Source: Fodinibacter sp963695175 | GTDB lineage: Bacteria; Actinomycetota; Actinomycetes; Actinomycetales; Dermatophilaceae | DNA: 64,000 nt | Reading direction: 5' to 3' | NCBI GenBank assembly: GCA_963695175.1 | Contig: CAVOGG010000001.1 | Coordinates: 1 to 64,000 of the forward strand | Shown: piece by piece, positions 16,940-26,852 of the stretch | Layout of the letters: every line of letters starts with the position of its first letter | How positions within the stretch are numbered: the first letter of the stretch is position 1 | Program-made: the position numbers and the translations under genes | The notes under the pieces: model-generated | Seen by the model: only the letters and a program-made list of their open reading frames with translations | Databases searched by the model: none | What the model was told of the DNA's origin: nothing

Positions 16940-18231
16940 CTACAGCAGGCCCTGGCGCTTGAGCATCAGGTAGTGGTCGGCGAGCCGCACCGGAAGCTCG
17001 TCGGGTGCGGCGTCGATGACGTCGACCCCGAGCTGCTCGAGGGCGGATGCCGTGCGCCTCCGGAGCGCGACCGTGCGCTCCGCCGCGGCCGCGTCGTACA
17101 CCTCGCGGGTCGTCGTGTGCGCCCCACGCATCACCGCCAGGGCGGGGTCGCTGACCGAGGCGACGACCACCCGGTGGTGGGCGGCGAGCGCGGGCAGCAC
17201 CGGCAGCAGCCCCTCCTCGATCGCCGAGCTCTCGAGCGAGGTGAGCAGCACGACCAGCGCCCGGTGCGTGCCGAGCCGCACGACCTCGGTGGCCAGTGCC
17301 GACCAGTCGGCCTCGACCAGCCGCGACTCCACGGGCGCCAGGGTCGAGATCGTGTCGTGCAGCAGGCGGGCCCGGTCGGTGCCCGAGATCCGGGCGTGGA
17401 CGACCCGGTCACCGGCGAGCACCTGCACCCGGTCGCGCGCGTGGCCGGCGAGCGCGGTCAGCAGCAGCGCGGCATCCATCGCGGCGTCCAGGCGCGGGGC
17501 GTCACCGATCCGACCGGCGCTGGTGCGCGAGGTGTCGAGCACGATGACCACGCGGCGGTGCTGCTCGGGCTGCCAGGTGCGCACGACGAGGTGCTGGCGC
17601 CGGGCGGTGGCGCGCCAGTCGATGGAGCGGACGTCGTCGCCGTCGACGTAGTCGCGCAGGCTGTCGAACTCGGTGCCCTGGCCGCGGATGCGCACCGCGG
17701 CGCGGCCGTCGAGCTGACGCAGCACGGCCAGTCGGCTGGGCAGGTGCTTGCGCGAGGGGAACGCGTGCAGCGCCCGGATCGACCCGGGCACGGGGATCGA
17801 CCGCTGCCGCGCGGCCAGCCCCAACGGCCCGAGCACGCGCACGGTCACCCGGTCGGCGAGGCGGTCACCGCGCCTGGTGGGCACGAGGTGGGTCGTGAGG
17901 CGCACCCGCTCGTGCGGTGGCACGGCCAGCTCGTGCACGGCATCCACCGCGCCGGCCGACGGGGGCCACGCGTCGCGGAGCAGGCCGCGCACGCCACGCC
18001 CCGAGGTGTTCGTGACCCACAGGCTGCTCGTCGTCGTCTCGCCGAGCCGCACCTGGGTGGGCTCGCCGCGCACGATGCTCAGCACCCGCGGGCGGCTGGC
18101 CAGGAGCACGTCGAGGGCCACGAGCACGACCACGAGGAGCAGCCACCACCGCACCGTCGACCCGTGCGGCCACACGGCGACCGGTGCCAGCCCGAACAGG
18201 GCCAGCACGACGGTGCGCCAGGTGATCGCCA

Positions 18232-18232
<1 letters not shown>
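16940..18232 (-). CDS. DUF58 domain protein
   Basis: Membrane-anchored protein of 430 residues with two N-terminal helices (about 5-45) and a DUF58/vWA-like region including GTEFDSLRDYVDGDDVRSIDW (about 215-235), the family's hallmark. DUF58 proteins partner MoxR ATPases, probably as metal-dependent chaperone or scaffold units. The ATG overlaps the MoxR stop (ATGA). It is the last gene of the DUF4129-DUF4350-MoxR-DUF58 operon. Confidence 0.88.
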
Positions 18233-19152
<920 letters not shown>

Positions 19153-19425
19153 GGCCAGCAGTGCGGAGCGGGCCCGCTGGGCGTCGGCGGACGGTCCGGG
19201 CGGCGCGGCGGTGCGGCGTACGCCGCGTACGCCTCGGGGGCTTGGGGTGCCGCGGGGGTTGGAGGAGCTGCCGGTGCCGGGGGCGCTGCGGGTGCCGGGG
19301 CGCTGCGGGTGCCGGGGGTGCTGCGGGTGGCGCTGCGGGTGCCGCGGCCGCGGCGGGTGGCGGGCTCACGGCATCCGGTTGCGGCGCAACGGGATCGGGG
19401 GCGAGCGGGCTGGTGGGCTGGTCGG

Positions 19426-20667
19426 TCATGGGTGGCGGACCCTCTCCTCGAGGTCGGTGAGCTGCTGGGCCAGGTGGATCAGGGCGACGTCGTCGGGCGG
19501 TGCCGGCCCGAACAGGATGTCAGCCACCTCGCCGGGTGGGAGCCCGGTGGCGAGCGAGGCCGCGTGCACCATGGCTGCGGGCCCGGCGCCGCGGCCCACG
19601 GCCAGCCGGCGGGCGAGGCGCTCGGTGGTGCCGGAGCGCAGCACGGCCGCAGCGCGGGCCCGGTCGCCGGCCCGGCGGTAGAGACGACCGCGGCTCTCGG
19701 TGGTCTCGATGGCGCGCACCACGACCGGCAGCGGCTCACGCACGAGGCGACCGAGGCGGCGGCCCCGGGCGAACGCCAGGAGCACGACGGTGGCCAGCAG
19801 CAGCGCGATCGCCGGGGTGGTCCACGGCGGCCAGACCGACAGGTCGTCAGGGGTGTCGAGGTCACCGGGCCCGGGGGCCAGGGCGTCGTCGGTGCCGGGT
19901 TGGTACCAGACCAACCGGGGCGTGGAGCCGAGCGCCCGCACCGCCGTGCCGGCATGGCTGTCGTGGGTGATGTTCTCGTTCGTCCAGGCCGGGCCGAGGC
20001 CGGCGACGACCGTCGCGGGGTGGGCCCTGGTGGCGTCGAGCTGCACCAGGACCGCGCCGTGGGCGGCGTCGGGGTCGGGCTGGTCGGGCGGGCCGTCGTC
20101 CGAGGGGAGGACGAAGCAGGAGCGGGCGCCCGCGGTGTCCTCGGTCAGCACGTAGCGGCCGTCCCACACCGAGACCACGTCGTTCGAGCGGGCCACCTCG
20201 GAGTCGCAGTCGGCGACGAGCTCGTCGCCACCGCCGCCGAAGGCCTCGACCGGCAACCCGAGCAGCTTCAGCTGCTCGCTCTCGACGCCGACGAGCACCA
20301 GCCGGCCGGCCGACCGGGCCGTGTCGGCGAGCCGGGCGGTGGACCCCGGGCCGAGGTTGGTGGGGTCGCCGACGAACACGGTGGTGTCGGCATCCGGTTG
20401 GGCGTCCTCGAGTGCGTCGATCGAGCGCACCACCTCGACCTCGACGCCCTGCTGGCGCAGCACCTCGGCGAGCGCCCGGGCGCCGTCCGGCCCGGTGCCC
20501 TCGGGGTCGAGGTCGGCGGTGGGCCGCTGCGCCGAGAGGGCCAACAGCACCACGAGCAGCAGCCCCAGTGCGACCACGCCGACGAAGGCGGCGGTGCGCC
20601 GCACCCGGTTCCGGTCCCAGCGACGGCCGGCCCCTGGCCGGGTGGGCGTCTCGAGCGTGGCGCTCAT
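19426..20667 (-). CDS. DUF4350 domain protein
   Basis: Protein of 413 residues with one N-terminal transmembrane helix (about 28-47), an extracellular DUF4350 domain with GTGPDGARALAEVLRQQGVEV, a second helix near 290 (WTTPAIALLLATVVLLAFA) and a cytoplasmic tail. DUF4350 proteins are a constant part of MoxR/DUF58/DUF4129 operons; the molecular role is unknown. Start and stop both overlap neighbours by four bases, showing tight coupling. Confidence 0.87.
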   Translation of the reverse strand: MSATLETPTRPGAGRRWDRNRVRRTAAFVGVVALGLLLVVLLALSAQRPTADLDPEGTGPDGARALAEVLRQQGVEVEVVRSIDALEDAQPDADTTVFVGDPTNLGPGSTARLADTARSAGRLVLVGVESEQLKLLGLPVEAFGGGGDELVADCDSEVARSNDVVSVWDGRYVLTEDTAGARSCFVLPSDDGPPDQPDPDAAHGAVLVQLDATRAHPATVVAGLGPAWTNENITHDSHAGTAVRALGSTPRLVWYQPGTDDALAPGPGDLDTPDDLSVWPPWTTPAIALLLATVVLLAFARGRRLGRLVREPLPVVVRAIETTESRGRLYRRAGDRARAAAVLRSGTTERLARRLAVGRGAGPAAMVHAASLATGLPPGEVADILFGPAPPDDVALIHLAQQLTDLEERVRHP

Positions 20668-21329
20668 CGTGGGCCTGCTGCGGTGGCCGGGTCGGGCAGC
20701 AGGGGTCGGGTTCGCGCGAGGTCGGCGTCGAGCGCGATGAGGTCGCGGGCCGACTCGGGGCGGGCGGTGCGCCGGCCGTAGCGCACGGCGTCGAAGGTGT
20801 CGGCCGCGACGGCGAGGGACGAGGCGGATGCCGGGAACACCGGCCCCAGCGCGACCGCCACCTCGTGCGCGGTGCGGCCGGGCAGGTCGTCGAGCAGGGT
20901 CCGCTCGACGGCGGACCGGGTGAGGGCGCGGTAGGCCTCGAGCACCGCGGTGTCGGCGTCGCCGGCCTCGAGCGCGCGGGCGGCGGCTGCCCGGTGCTCG
21001 GCAGCGGTGCGGGTCGGCCCCTCGAGCACGCCCTCGCGGCGCACGCCCGTCATCCGGCGTTCGGCGTGGATGGAGCGCACCAGCACCAGGGCGACCACGG
21101 CCGCGATGACGGCGACCGCGATCCAGATCGTCCAGCCGGCGAGCCCAGCGGTACCGCTGCCGGCGCCGGAGATGAGCTCGTTGAGCCAGTCCCAGATCCG
21201 CTGCAGCAGGCCCTTGCGCTCGTGGTAGATCCCCTTGCGCAGCTCGTCCTCGAGCCATTGCCGCGCCTGCGGCGACGTGGGGTCCAGGGGTGGGTCGAGT
21301 CGCACCGGGTCAGCGGGCCCCGGCGGCAC
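20664..21329 (-). CDS. DUF4129 domain protein
   Basis: Protein of 221 residues with a short N-terminal region (ARQWLEDELRKGIYHERKG), one transmembrane helix near 68-85 and a cytoplasmic DUF4129 segment containing ALEAYRALTRSAVERTLL-like helices and RTAHEVAVAL. The GTG at 21329 overlaps the preceding gene by 20 bases; a GTG at 21305, four bases after that gene's stop, is an alternative. It lies in the same operon as DUF4350. Confidence 0.83.
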   Translation of the reverse strand: MPPGPADPVRLDPPLDPTSPQARQWLEDELRKGIYHERKGLLQRIWDWLNELISGAGSGTAGLAGWTIWIAVAVIAAVVALVLVRSIHAERRMTGVRREGVLEGPTRTAAEHRAAAARALEAGDADTAVLEAYRALTRSAVERTLLDDLPGRTAHEVAVALGPVFPASASSLAVAADTFDAVRYGRRTARPESARDLIALDADLARTRPLLPDPATAAGPR

Positions 21330-22579
21330 TCGGCCACGGGGCTGGTCCGCCCTGCTGGGCCGCGTGGATGAGCTGCACGTCGAGGCCTTCGCGCCGGATC
21401 CGCTGGTCGATGGCCATCAGGGCGTCGACCCCGGCCGTGAACGGGGTGGTGAGCGCCCCGCTGATCAACGTGGCCAGCCCACCCAGCACGGCCTGCCACA
21501 TGAAGAAGTTCTGCTCGTCGCCGGCCGCGAACACGATGACCACCCCGACGATGGTCAGGGGCAGGGTGATCAGGTAGGCCGCGGTGCCGACGATCAGGCT
21601 GGTGAGCAGCCGGATGCCGAAGATCCGCCAGAACGCCACGCCGGTGGTCAGCTGCCAGGACCGGGCGAAGGCGGAGACCACACCGCGGCCCTCGAGCACG
21701 ATCACCGCGGTCACGAACGCGAGCCGGGTCCACAGCCACACATAGAGCAGTACCGAGGCGAGCACACCCAGCACGAGCAGGAGGATCGGCCCGGCCTCGG
21801 CCTGACCCACCGCGACCAGCCAGGCCACCGGCAGCCCGATGAGCGCACCGAAGATGAGCAGGGCTCCGACGATCGTCAGCGCCACGGCCCCGGCGATCGC
21901 GGGCAGCCGCCGCTTGGTGCCGTCCCAGGTCTCGCCGATGCTGACCTTGCGGCCCATGACGGCCTGGCCGATGACGTAGGCGAGGAAGCCGGTCAGGGCG
22001 ATCGAGGAGACGACCGAGCCCAGGCTCGGCAGGTAGTTGCCGATCAGCCCGTTGACCCCGAAGCTCTCGCTATCGATCGTCAAGGTCTCCTGGCTCGCGA
22101 TCCAGGCCCCGAGCGCGGTGGTCGGCACGAGGCAGACGAGGGACGTGACCAGGGCGAGGCCGATGGTGGCGGCGACGTTGCCACGGATCGCCTTGGTCAC
22201 GGCGCCGTAGAGGTCGCCAAGGGTCAGCGGTCGCAGCGGGATGATGCCGGGCCGAAACTCCAGGCCCGCTAAGTGGGGGGCGGCGCCGGGCGGGGGCGCG
22301 GGGTAGCCCGGGGGCGGTGCTGCGGCGTACCCCGGTGGGGGCGCGGGGTACCCAGCGGGCGGTGCGTATCCGGGTGGGGGGGCGGCGTAGCCGGGAGGCG
22401 GGGCGGCATACCCGGGAGGCGGGGCGGCGTACCCGGGCGGTGGGCGCGGCGTACCCGGGAGGTGGGGCGGCATAGCCGGGGGGTGGCGCGGCATACCCGG
22501 GAGGCGGCATCGGGGGAGGCTGTGCCCCCTGCTCCGGGGGCGGTGCCGACCCGGGAGCGACCCACGGGCCCTCACTCAT
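21310..22579 (-). CDS. Pro/Gly/Tyr-rich multipass membrane protein, frameshifted in its repeats
   Basis: The N-terminus is a run of PPPGYAA repeats (about 22270-22530); then come about seven hydrophobic segments resembling the glycerophosphodiester-phosphodiesterase membrane domain (DUF975-like), with EGRGVVSAFARSWQLTTG as a conserved loop. The ATG at 22579 opens MSEGPWVAPGSAPPPEQ. The repeat unit is 21 bases, but one unit near 22434-22455 has 22, so the start frame and the membrane-domain frame do not join. Removing one base restores a single protein of about 422 residues. It heads the DUF4129-DUF58 operon. Confidence 0.75.
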
Positions 22580-22610
22580 CACGCGTCCCCTCGTCGACCA
22601 CGGGTCGACC

Positions 22611-23267
22611 CTAACCGACGGCGTCGGCCGCCGTGGCGAGGTCGCGTTCGATGTCCGTGGGCCTGGCCGGACGGGCGCCGAGCGCCGTCTGGCGCCGGAC
22701 GATCTCGGGCTCGGCCCGCATCAGGGCCAGACCGCGGTGCACCAGCACCGCCGGGGGCTTGCGGCGCTCCTTGAGGTCACGCGCCAGTCGCCGCACGAAC
22801 GTCACGGCCGGCCGGTGGTGCACGCACCAGGCGCTGTGCAGCACGCCGCACTCGCGCAGCTGCTCGACCACCTCCGCCGCGAAGATGCCCTCCGCGACGA
22901 CCAGGTCGGTCGCGGCCGCGGTGACCTCGTGGTGACCGACCGCCCGGCTCGTCGAGATGTCGTAGACGGGGGTGTCGGTGCGCCCGGTGTCGACGAGCTC
23001 GCACAACGAGGCGACGGCGCGCTCGGCGTCCCAGCTGTCGGGGTGGTCCCAGTCGATGATGCCCAGGCCCTCGCTGCGGGGCATCGAGGGGTCGTCCTCG
23101 TCGCGGTAGAAGTCGTCGAGGCGGAAGATCGGCCAGCCGTGGGTGGCGTGCAACCGGGTCGCGAGCCGCGACTTCCCGGAGCCGCTCGGCCCGGCGAGCA
23201 CCACGACCCGCTGGCGCGACCCCGGGGTCCGCGGCCCCTCCCGCGGGAGCGTCACGTCGTCAGCCAC
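22611..23267 (-). CDS. Uridine kinase-like P-loop protein
   Basis: P-loop kinase of 218 residues related to uridine kinase. It has Walker A GPSGSGKSRLA (about 29-39), then FRLDDFYRDEDDP and IDWDHPDSWD, matching the nucleoside-kinase layout, and VVAEGIFAAEVV. The product could be UMP, but these actinobacterial homologues are not well characterised. The GTG start has a TAGACT box about eight bases upstream, suggesting a leaderless mRNA. It is transcribed in the same direction as the flanking aldehyde dehydrogenase genes. Confidence 0.78.
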   Translation of the reverse strand: MADDVTLPREGPRTPGSRQRVVVLAGPSGSGKSRLATRLHATHGWPIFRLDDFYRDEDDPSMPRSEGLGIIDWDHPDSWDAERAVASLCELVDTGRTDTPVYDISTSRAVGHHEVTAAATDLVVAEGIFAAEVVEQLRECGVLHSAWCVHHRPAVTFVRRLARDLKERRKPPAVLVHRGLALMRAEPEIVRRQTALGARPARPTDIERDLATAADAVG

Positions 23268-23324
23268 GGGCGTGAAGTCTACGGCCGACCGGGAGGTGGG
23301 TGATCCGCAATACGTCGACGTCGG

Positions 23325-24254
23325 TCAGCGGCCCTTGGGGTGCCAGACCGTCTTGGTCTCGAGGAAGGCGGTGAGCCGGGAGAGGTCGGGCGTCGCCGAG
23401 AAGTCGGGCTCGACCGCCTCGGTGCCGGTGCCGCCGGGGCGCAGCACCCGCTTGAGGTTCTCGGCGGAGGCCTCCTCCAGCGCACCCCAGTCGACGCCCT
23501 CGGCATCCGCGGCCCCGGTGAGGTCGATCGCGTTGACGTCACGGTGGCTCGCCAGCCACGGGGCCATCTCGGCGGTGCGGCCGGTGACGATGTTGACCAC
23601 GCCCCCCGGCACGTCGGAGGTGGCGAGGCACTCGGCCAGGGTGATCGCCGGCAGCGGGCGGTCCTCGCTGGTCAGCACCACCGCGGTGTTGCCCGACACG
23701 ATGACCGGGGCCACGACCGACACCAGCCCGAGCAGGCTGGACCCCTGCGGCGCGAGCACCGCCACGACGCCGGTGGCCTCGGGGGCGGAGATGTCGAAGT
23801 AGGGGCCGGCGACGGGGTTGAGCCCGCCGAGCACCTGGGTGAACTTGTCGGACCACCCGGCGTACCAGACCCAGCGGTCGATCGCCTCGGACACCACGGC
23901 CTCGGCGCGCGCTGCGGTGAGGCCCTCGCTGTCGCGGACGTCCTGCACCAGCTGGGCGCGACGCGACTCCATGACCTCGGCGACCCGGTAGAGCACCTGG
24001 CCACGGTTGTATGCCGTGGCCCCCGCCCAGCCCGGCTGCGCCTTGCGCGCCGCGACGACGGCATCCCGGGCGTCCTTGCGGGAACCAAGCGCGGCGTTCG
24101 CGAGGAACTTCGGTGCGCGAGAGGCGGACCCGCGCCGCGCAGCGGCACCGGACGGCGCGGCGAACACCTCGTAGGAACGCCCGCTCTCGCTGCGCGGGAA
24201 CTTGCCGCCGATGTAGAGCTTGTACGTCTTGCGGACGTCGACCCGCGTGCTCAC
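23325..24254 (-). CDS. Half-length aldehyde dehydrogenase family protein
   Basis: 309-residue ALDH-fold protein, against about 480 for the family. It covers the N-terminal coenzyme-binding part: KLYIGGKFPRSESG, VVAVLAPQGSSLLGLVSVVAP, SGNTAVVLTSE and PGGVVNIVTG, with LTGAADAEG where active enzymes have FTGS. The catalytic-cysteine domain is absent and the chain ends cleanly at HPKGR. The GTG overlaps the full-length ALDH stop (GTGA), so the two are made together. It is probably a non-catalytic partner rather than a decaying gene, because codon use remains normal. Confidence 0.83.
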   Translation of the reverse strand: MSTRVDVRKTYKLYIGGKFPRSESGRSYEVFAAPSGAAARRGSASRAPKFLANAALGSRKDARDAVVAARKAQPGWAGATAYNRGQVLYRVAEVMESRRAQLVQDVRDSEGLTAARAEAVVSEAIDRWVWYAGWSDKFTQVLGGLNPVAGPYFDISAPEATGVVAVLAPQGSSLLGLVSVVAPVIVSGNTAVVLTSEDRPLPAITLAECLATSDVPGGVVNIVTGRTAEMAPWLASHRDVNAIDLTGAADAEGVDWGALEEASAENLKRVLRPGGTGTEAVEPDFSATPDLSRLTAFLETKTVWHPKGR

Positions 24255-25699
24255 TTGGAACCCCCACTCGTGACGTAGGCCTCGAGCCCGTGGCGGCCGC
24301 CCTCGCGGCCGTAGCCCGACTCCTTGTACCCGCCGAACGGCGAGGTCGGGTCGAACTTGTTGAAGGTGTTGGCCCAGACGACCCCGGCGCGCAGCTGGTC
24401 GGCCATCCAGAGGATGCGGCTGCCCTTCTCGGTCCAGATGCCGGCGGACAGGCCGTAGGGGGTGTTGTTCGCCTTCGCGACGGCCTCGGCCGGCGTGCGG
24501 AAGGTGAGCACCGAGACGACCGGCCCGAAGATCTCCTCCTGGGCGATGCGGTGCGTCTGGCTGACCCCGCTGAACACGGTGGGGCGGAACCAGAAGCCGT
24601 TGGTCGGCAGCGCGCAGCCGGAGTCCCAGCGCTGTGCGCCCTCGGCCTCGCCGACCGCCACCATCTCCTCGATGCGGTCGAGCTGCTTGCGCGAGTTGAT
24701 CGCGCCGACGTCGGTGTTCTTGTCCATCGGGTCGCCGACGCGAAGGGTGGCCAGCCGCCGCTTGAGGCGGTGGTCGAGCTCCTCGGCGATGTTCTCCTGC
24801 ACCAGGATCCGGCTGCCGGCGCAGCACACGTGGCCCTGGTTGAAGAAGATGCCGTTGACGATGCCCTCGACCGCCTGGTCGATGGGGGCGTCGTCGAAGA
24901 TGATGTTCGCCGCCTTGCCGCCCAGCTCGAGGGTGGCCTTCTTGCGGGTGCCGGCGATCGAGCGGGCGATCATCTTGCCGACCGCGGTCGAGCCGGTGAA
25001 CGCGAGCTTGTCGATGCCGGGGTGGTCGACGATGGCCTGGCCGGTGGCGCCCGCGCCGGTGACGATGTTGACGACGCCCGGGGGCAGCTCGGCCTGCTCG
25101 CAGACCGAGGCGAAGAGCAGGGCCGTGAGCGGCGTGGTCTCGGCGGGCTTGATCACCACGGTGTTGCCGCACGCCAGGGCCGGGGCGATCTTCCACGCGA
25201 GCATGAGCAGCGGGAAGTTCCACGGCACGATCTGGCCGACGACGCCCACCGGCCGCGGGTTCGGGCCGAGCGAGGCGTGGTCGAGCTTGTCGGCCCAGCC
25301 CGCGTGGTAGAAGAAGTGCGCCGCCGCCAGCGGGAGGTCGACGTCGCGCGCCTCCTTGATCGGCTTGCCGTTGTCGAGCGTCTCGAGCACGGCGAACTCG
25401 CGGGCCCGCTCCTGCAGGATCCGGGCGATGCGGAACAGGTACTTGCCGCGGTCGGCGCCGCTCATCCGCGACCAGACCCGGGTGTATGCCGTGCGGGCGG
25501 CCTTCACGGCCGCGTCGACGTCGTCGGCGCTCGCCTCGGACACCTCGGCGAGCACCTCCTCGGTGGCCGGGTTGACCGTCTTGAACGGCGCTCCGCCGGT
25601 GGCCTCGACGAACTGGCCGCCGATGTACAGCCCGTAGCTGCTCGCGATGTCGACGACGGCCCGGGACTCGGGTGCCGGCGCGTACTCGAAGGGGGACAT
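24251..25699 (-). CDS. Aldehyde dehydrogenase
   Basis: NAD(P)-dependent ALDH of 482 residues with all catalytic parts: VGQIVPWNFPLLM, the coenzyme loop FTGSTAVGK, the general base Glu in LELGGKAANI, and the nucleophile Cys in FFNQGHVCCAGSR. It lies 41 bases after deoC, whose product acetaldehyde is a plausible substrate (inference). The ATG follows a GAGGAACGAG ribosome site. Confidence 0.9.
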   Translation of the reverse strand: MSPFEYAPAPESRAVVDIASSYGLYIGGQFVEATGGAPFKTVNPATEEVLAEVSEASADDVDAAVKAARTAYTRVWSRMSGADRGKYLFRIARILQERAREFAVLETLDNGKPIKEARDVDLPLAAAHFFYHAGWADKLDHASLGPNPRPVGVVGQIVPWNFPLLMLAWKIAPALACGNTVVIKPAETTPLTALLFASVCEQAELPPGVVNIVTGAGATGQAIVDHPGIDKLAFTGSTAVGKMIARSIAGTRKKATLELGGKAANIIFDDAPIDQAVEGIVNGIFFNQGHVCCAGSRILVQENIAEELDHRLKRRLATLRVGDPMDKNTDVGAINSRKQLDRIEEMVAVGEAEGAQRWDSGCALPTNGFWFRPTVFSGVSQTHRIAQEEIFGPVVSVLTFRTPAEAVAKANNTPYGLSAGIWTEKGSRILWMADQLRAGVVWANTFNKFDPTSPFGGYKESGYGREGGRHGLEAYVTSGGSK

Positions 25700-25740
25700 G
25701 GTTCTCGTTCCTCGATCCGTGGTGCTCGGTCGCGGTGAAG

Positions 25741-26730
25741 TCAGTAGAGGCTGGGGGAGTCGTCGGCCACGTAGTCGCCGCCGGAGTAGGCGCCGGTGCG
25801 CATCCGCTGGCGCTGCAGGATCAGGTCGTTGAGCAGGCTCGACGCGCCGAAGCGGAACCAGTGGTTGTCGAGCCAGGCCTCGCCGGCGACCTCGTTGACG
25901 CTCACCAGGAACTTGATGGCGTCCTTGCTGGTGCGGATGCCGCCCGCGGGCTTCACGCCGACCATCTCGCCGGTCGTCTCCTGCCAGTCGCGCACGGCCT
26001 CGAGCATGATCAGGGTCACCGGCAGGGTCGCGGCGGGTGAGATCTTCCCGGTGGAGGTCTTGATGAAGTCGCCGCCGCCGAGCATCGACAGCCACGAGGC
26101 GCGACGCACGTTGTCGTAGGTCACCAGCTCGCCGGTCTCCATGATCACCTTGAGCCGGGCGCTGCCACAGATGGCCTTCACCTCGGCGATCTGGTGGAAG
26201 ACGGTCAGGTAGTCACCCGCGAGGAACGCACCGCGGTCGATGACCATGTCGATCTCGTCGGCGCCGGCCTTCACGGCATCCGCGACGTCGGCCAGCTTGA
26301 CCGGCAGGCTCGCGCGGCCGCTGGGGAACGCCGTGGCGACGGCCGCGACCTTGACGCCGCTGCTACCGAGGGCCTCCTTGGCCGTGGCGACCATGTCGCC
26401 GTAGACGCAGACCGCGGCGGGGCGCGGGGTGGTCATGTCGGTGGGGTCGGGCACCAGGGCCTTGGCGGCCAGGCCACGCACCTTGCCGGGGGTGTCGGCG
26501 CCCTCGAGGGTGGTGAGGTCGATCATCGAGATGGCCGTGTCGATGGCCCAGGCCTTGCTGGTGGTCTTGATCGAGCGGGTGCCCAGCGCCGCCGCCCTGG
26601 CCTCGCAGCCGACCTGGTCGACGCCGGGCAGGCCGTGCAGCCAGCTGGTCAGGGCTCGGTTGGTCAGGCGGGACACTCCGAGCAGCTCTCGGGCGCGCTC
26701 CGTGGGGTCGACAGCGGTGGCGGTGCTCAC
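25741..26730 (-). CDS. deoC: Deoxyribose-phosphate aldolase
   Basis: Class I aldolase that splits 2-deoxyribose 5-phosphate into acetaldehyde and glyceraldehyde 3-phosphate, the sink for deoA/punA products. The 329-residue protein has the DeoC motifs DEIDMVIDRGAFLAGD, KVIMETGEL with Schiff-base region, FIKTSTGK with the catalytic Lys, and GVKPAGGIRT. The GTG at 26730 is chosen: a TATGCT box ends six bases before it (leaderless), and the longer frame to 26814 adds unconserved residues. It heads the deoC-ALDH-half-ALDH operon. Confidence 0.93.
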   Translation of the reverse strand: MSTATAVDPTERARELLGVSRLTNRALTSWLHGLPGVDQVGCEARAAALGTRSIKTTSKAWAIDTAISMIDLTTLEGADTPGKVRGLAAKALVPDPTDMTTPRPAAVCVYGDMVATAKEALGSSGVKVAAVATAFPSGRASLPVKLADVADAVKAGADEIDMVIDRGAFLAGDYLTVFHQIAEVKAICGSARLKVIMETGELVTYDNVRRASWLSMLGGGDFIKTSTGKISPAATLPVTLIMLEAVRDWQETTGEMVGVKPAGGIRTSKDAIKFLVSVNEVAGEAWLDNHWFRFGASSLLNDLILQRQRMRTGAYSGGDYVADDSPSLY

Positions 26731-26852
26731 CGCTCGAGCATACGGGCGCACCCTTGCCGTGGGCACCGCCGCGGGTGGCAGCACCCGACGACCCTGGCCA
26801 CCGGGTTCTGTCACCTCTCGCCGGGGGCGATCGCGCGGTCATGCCGGTGTCC

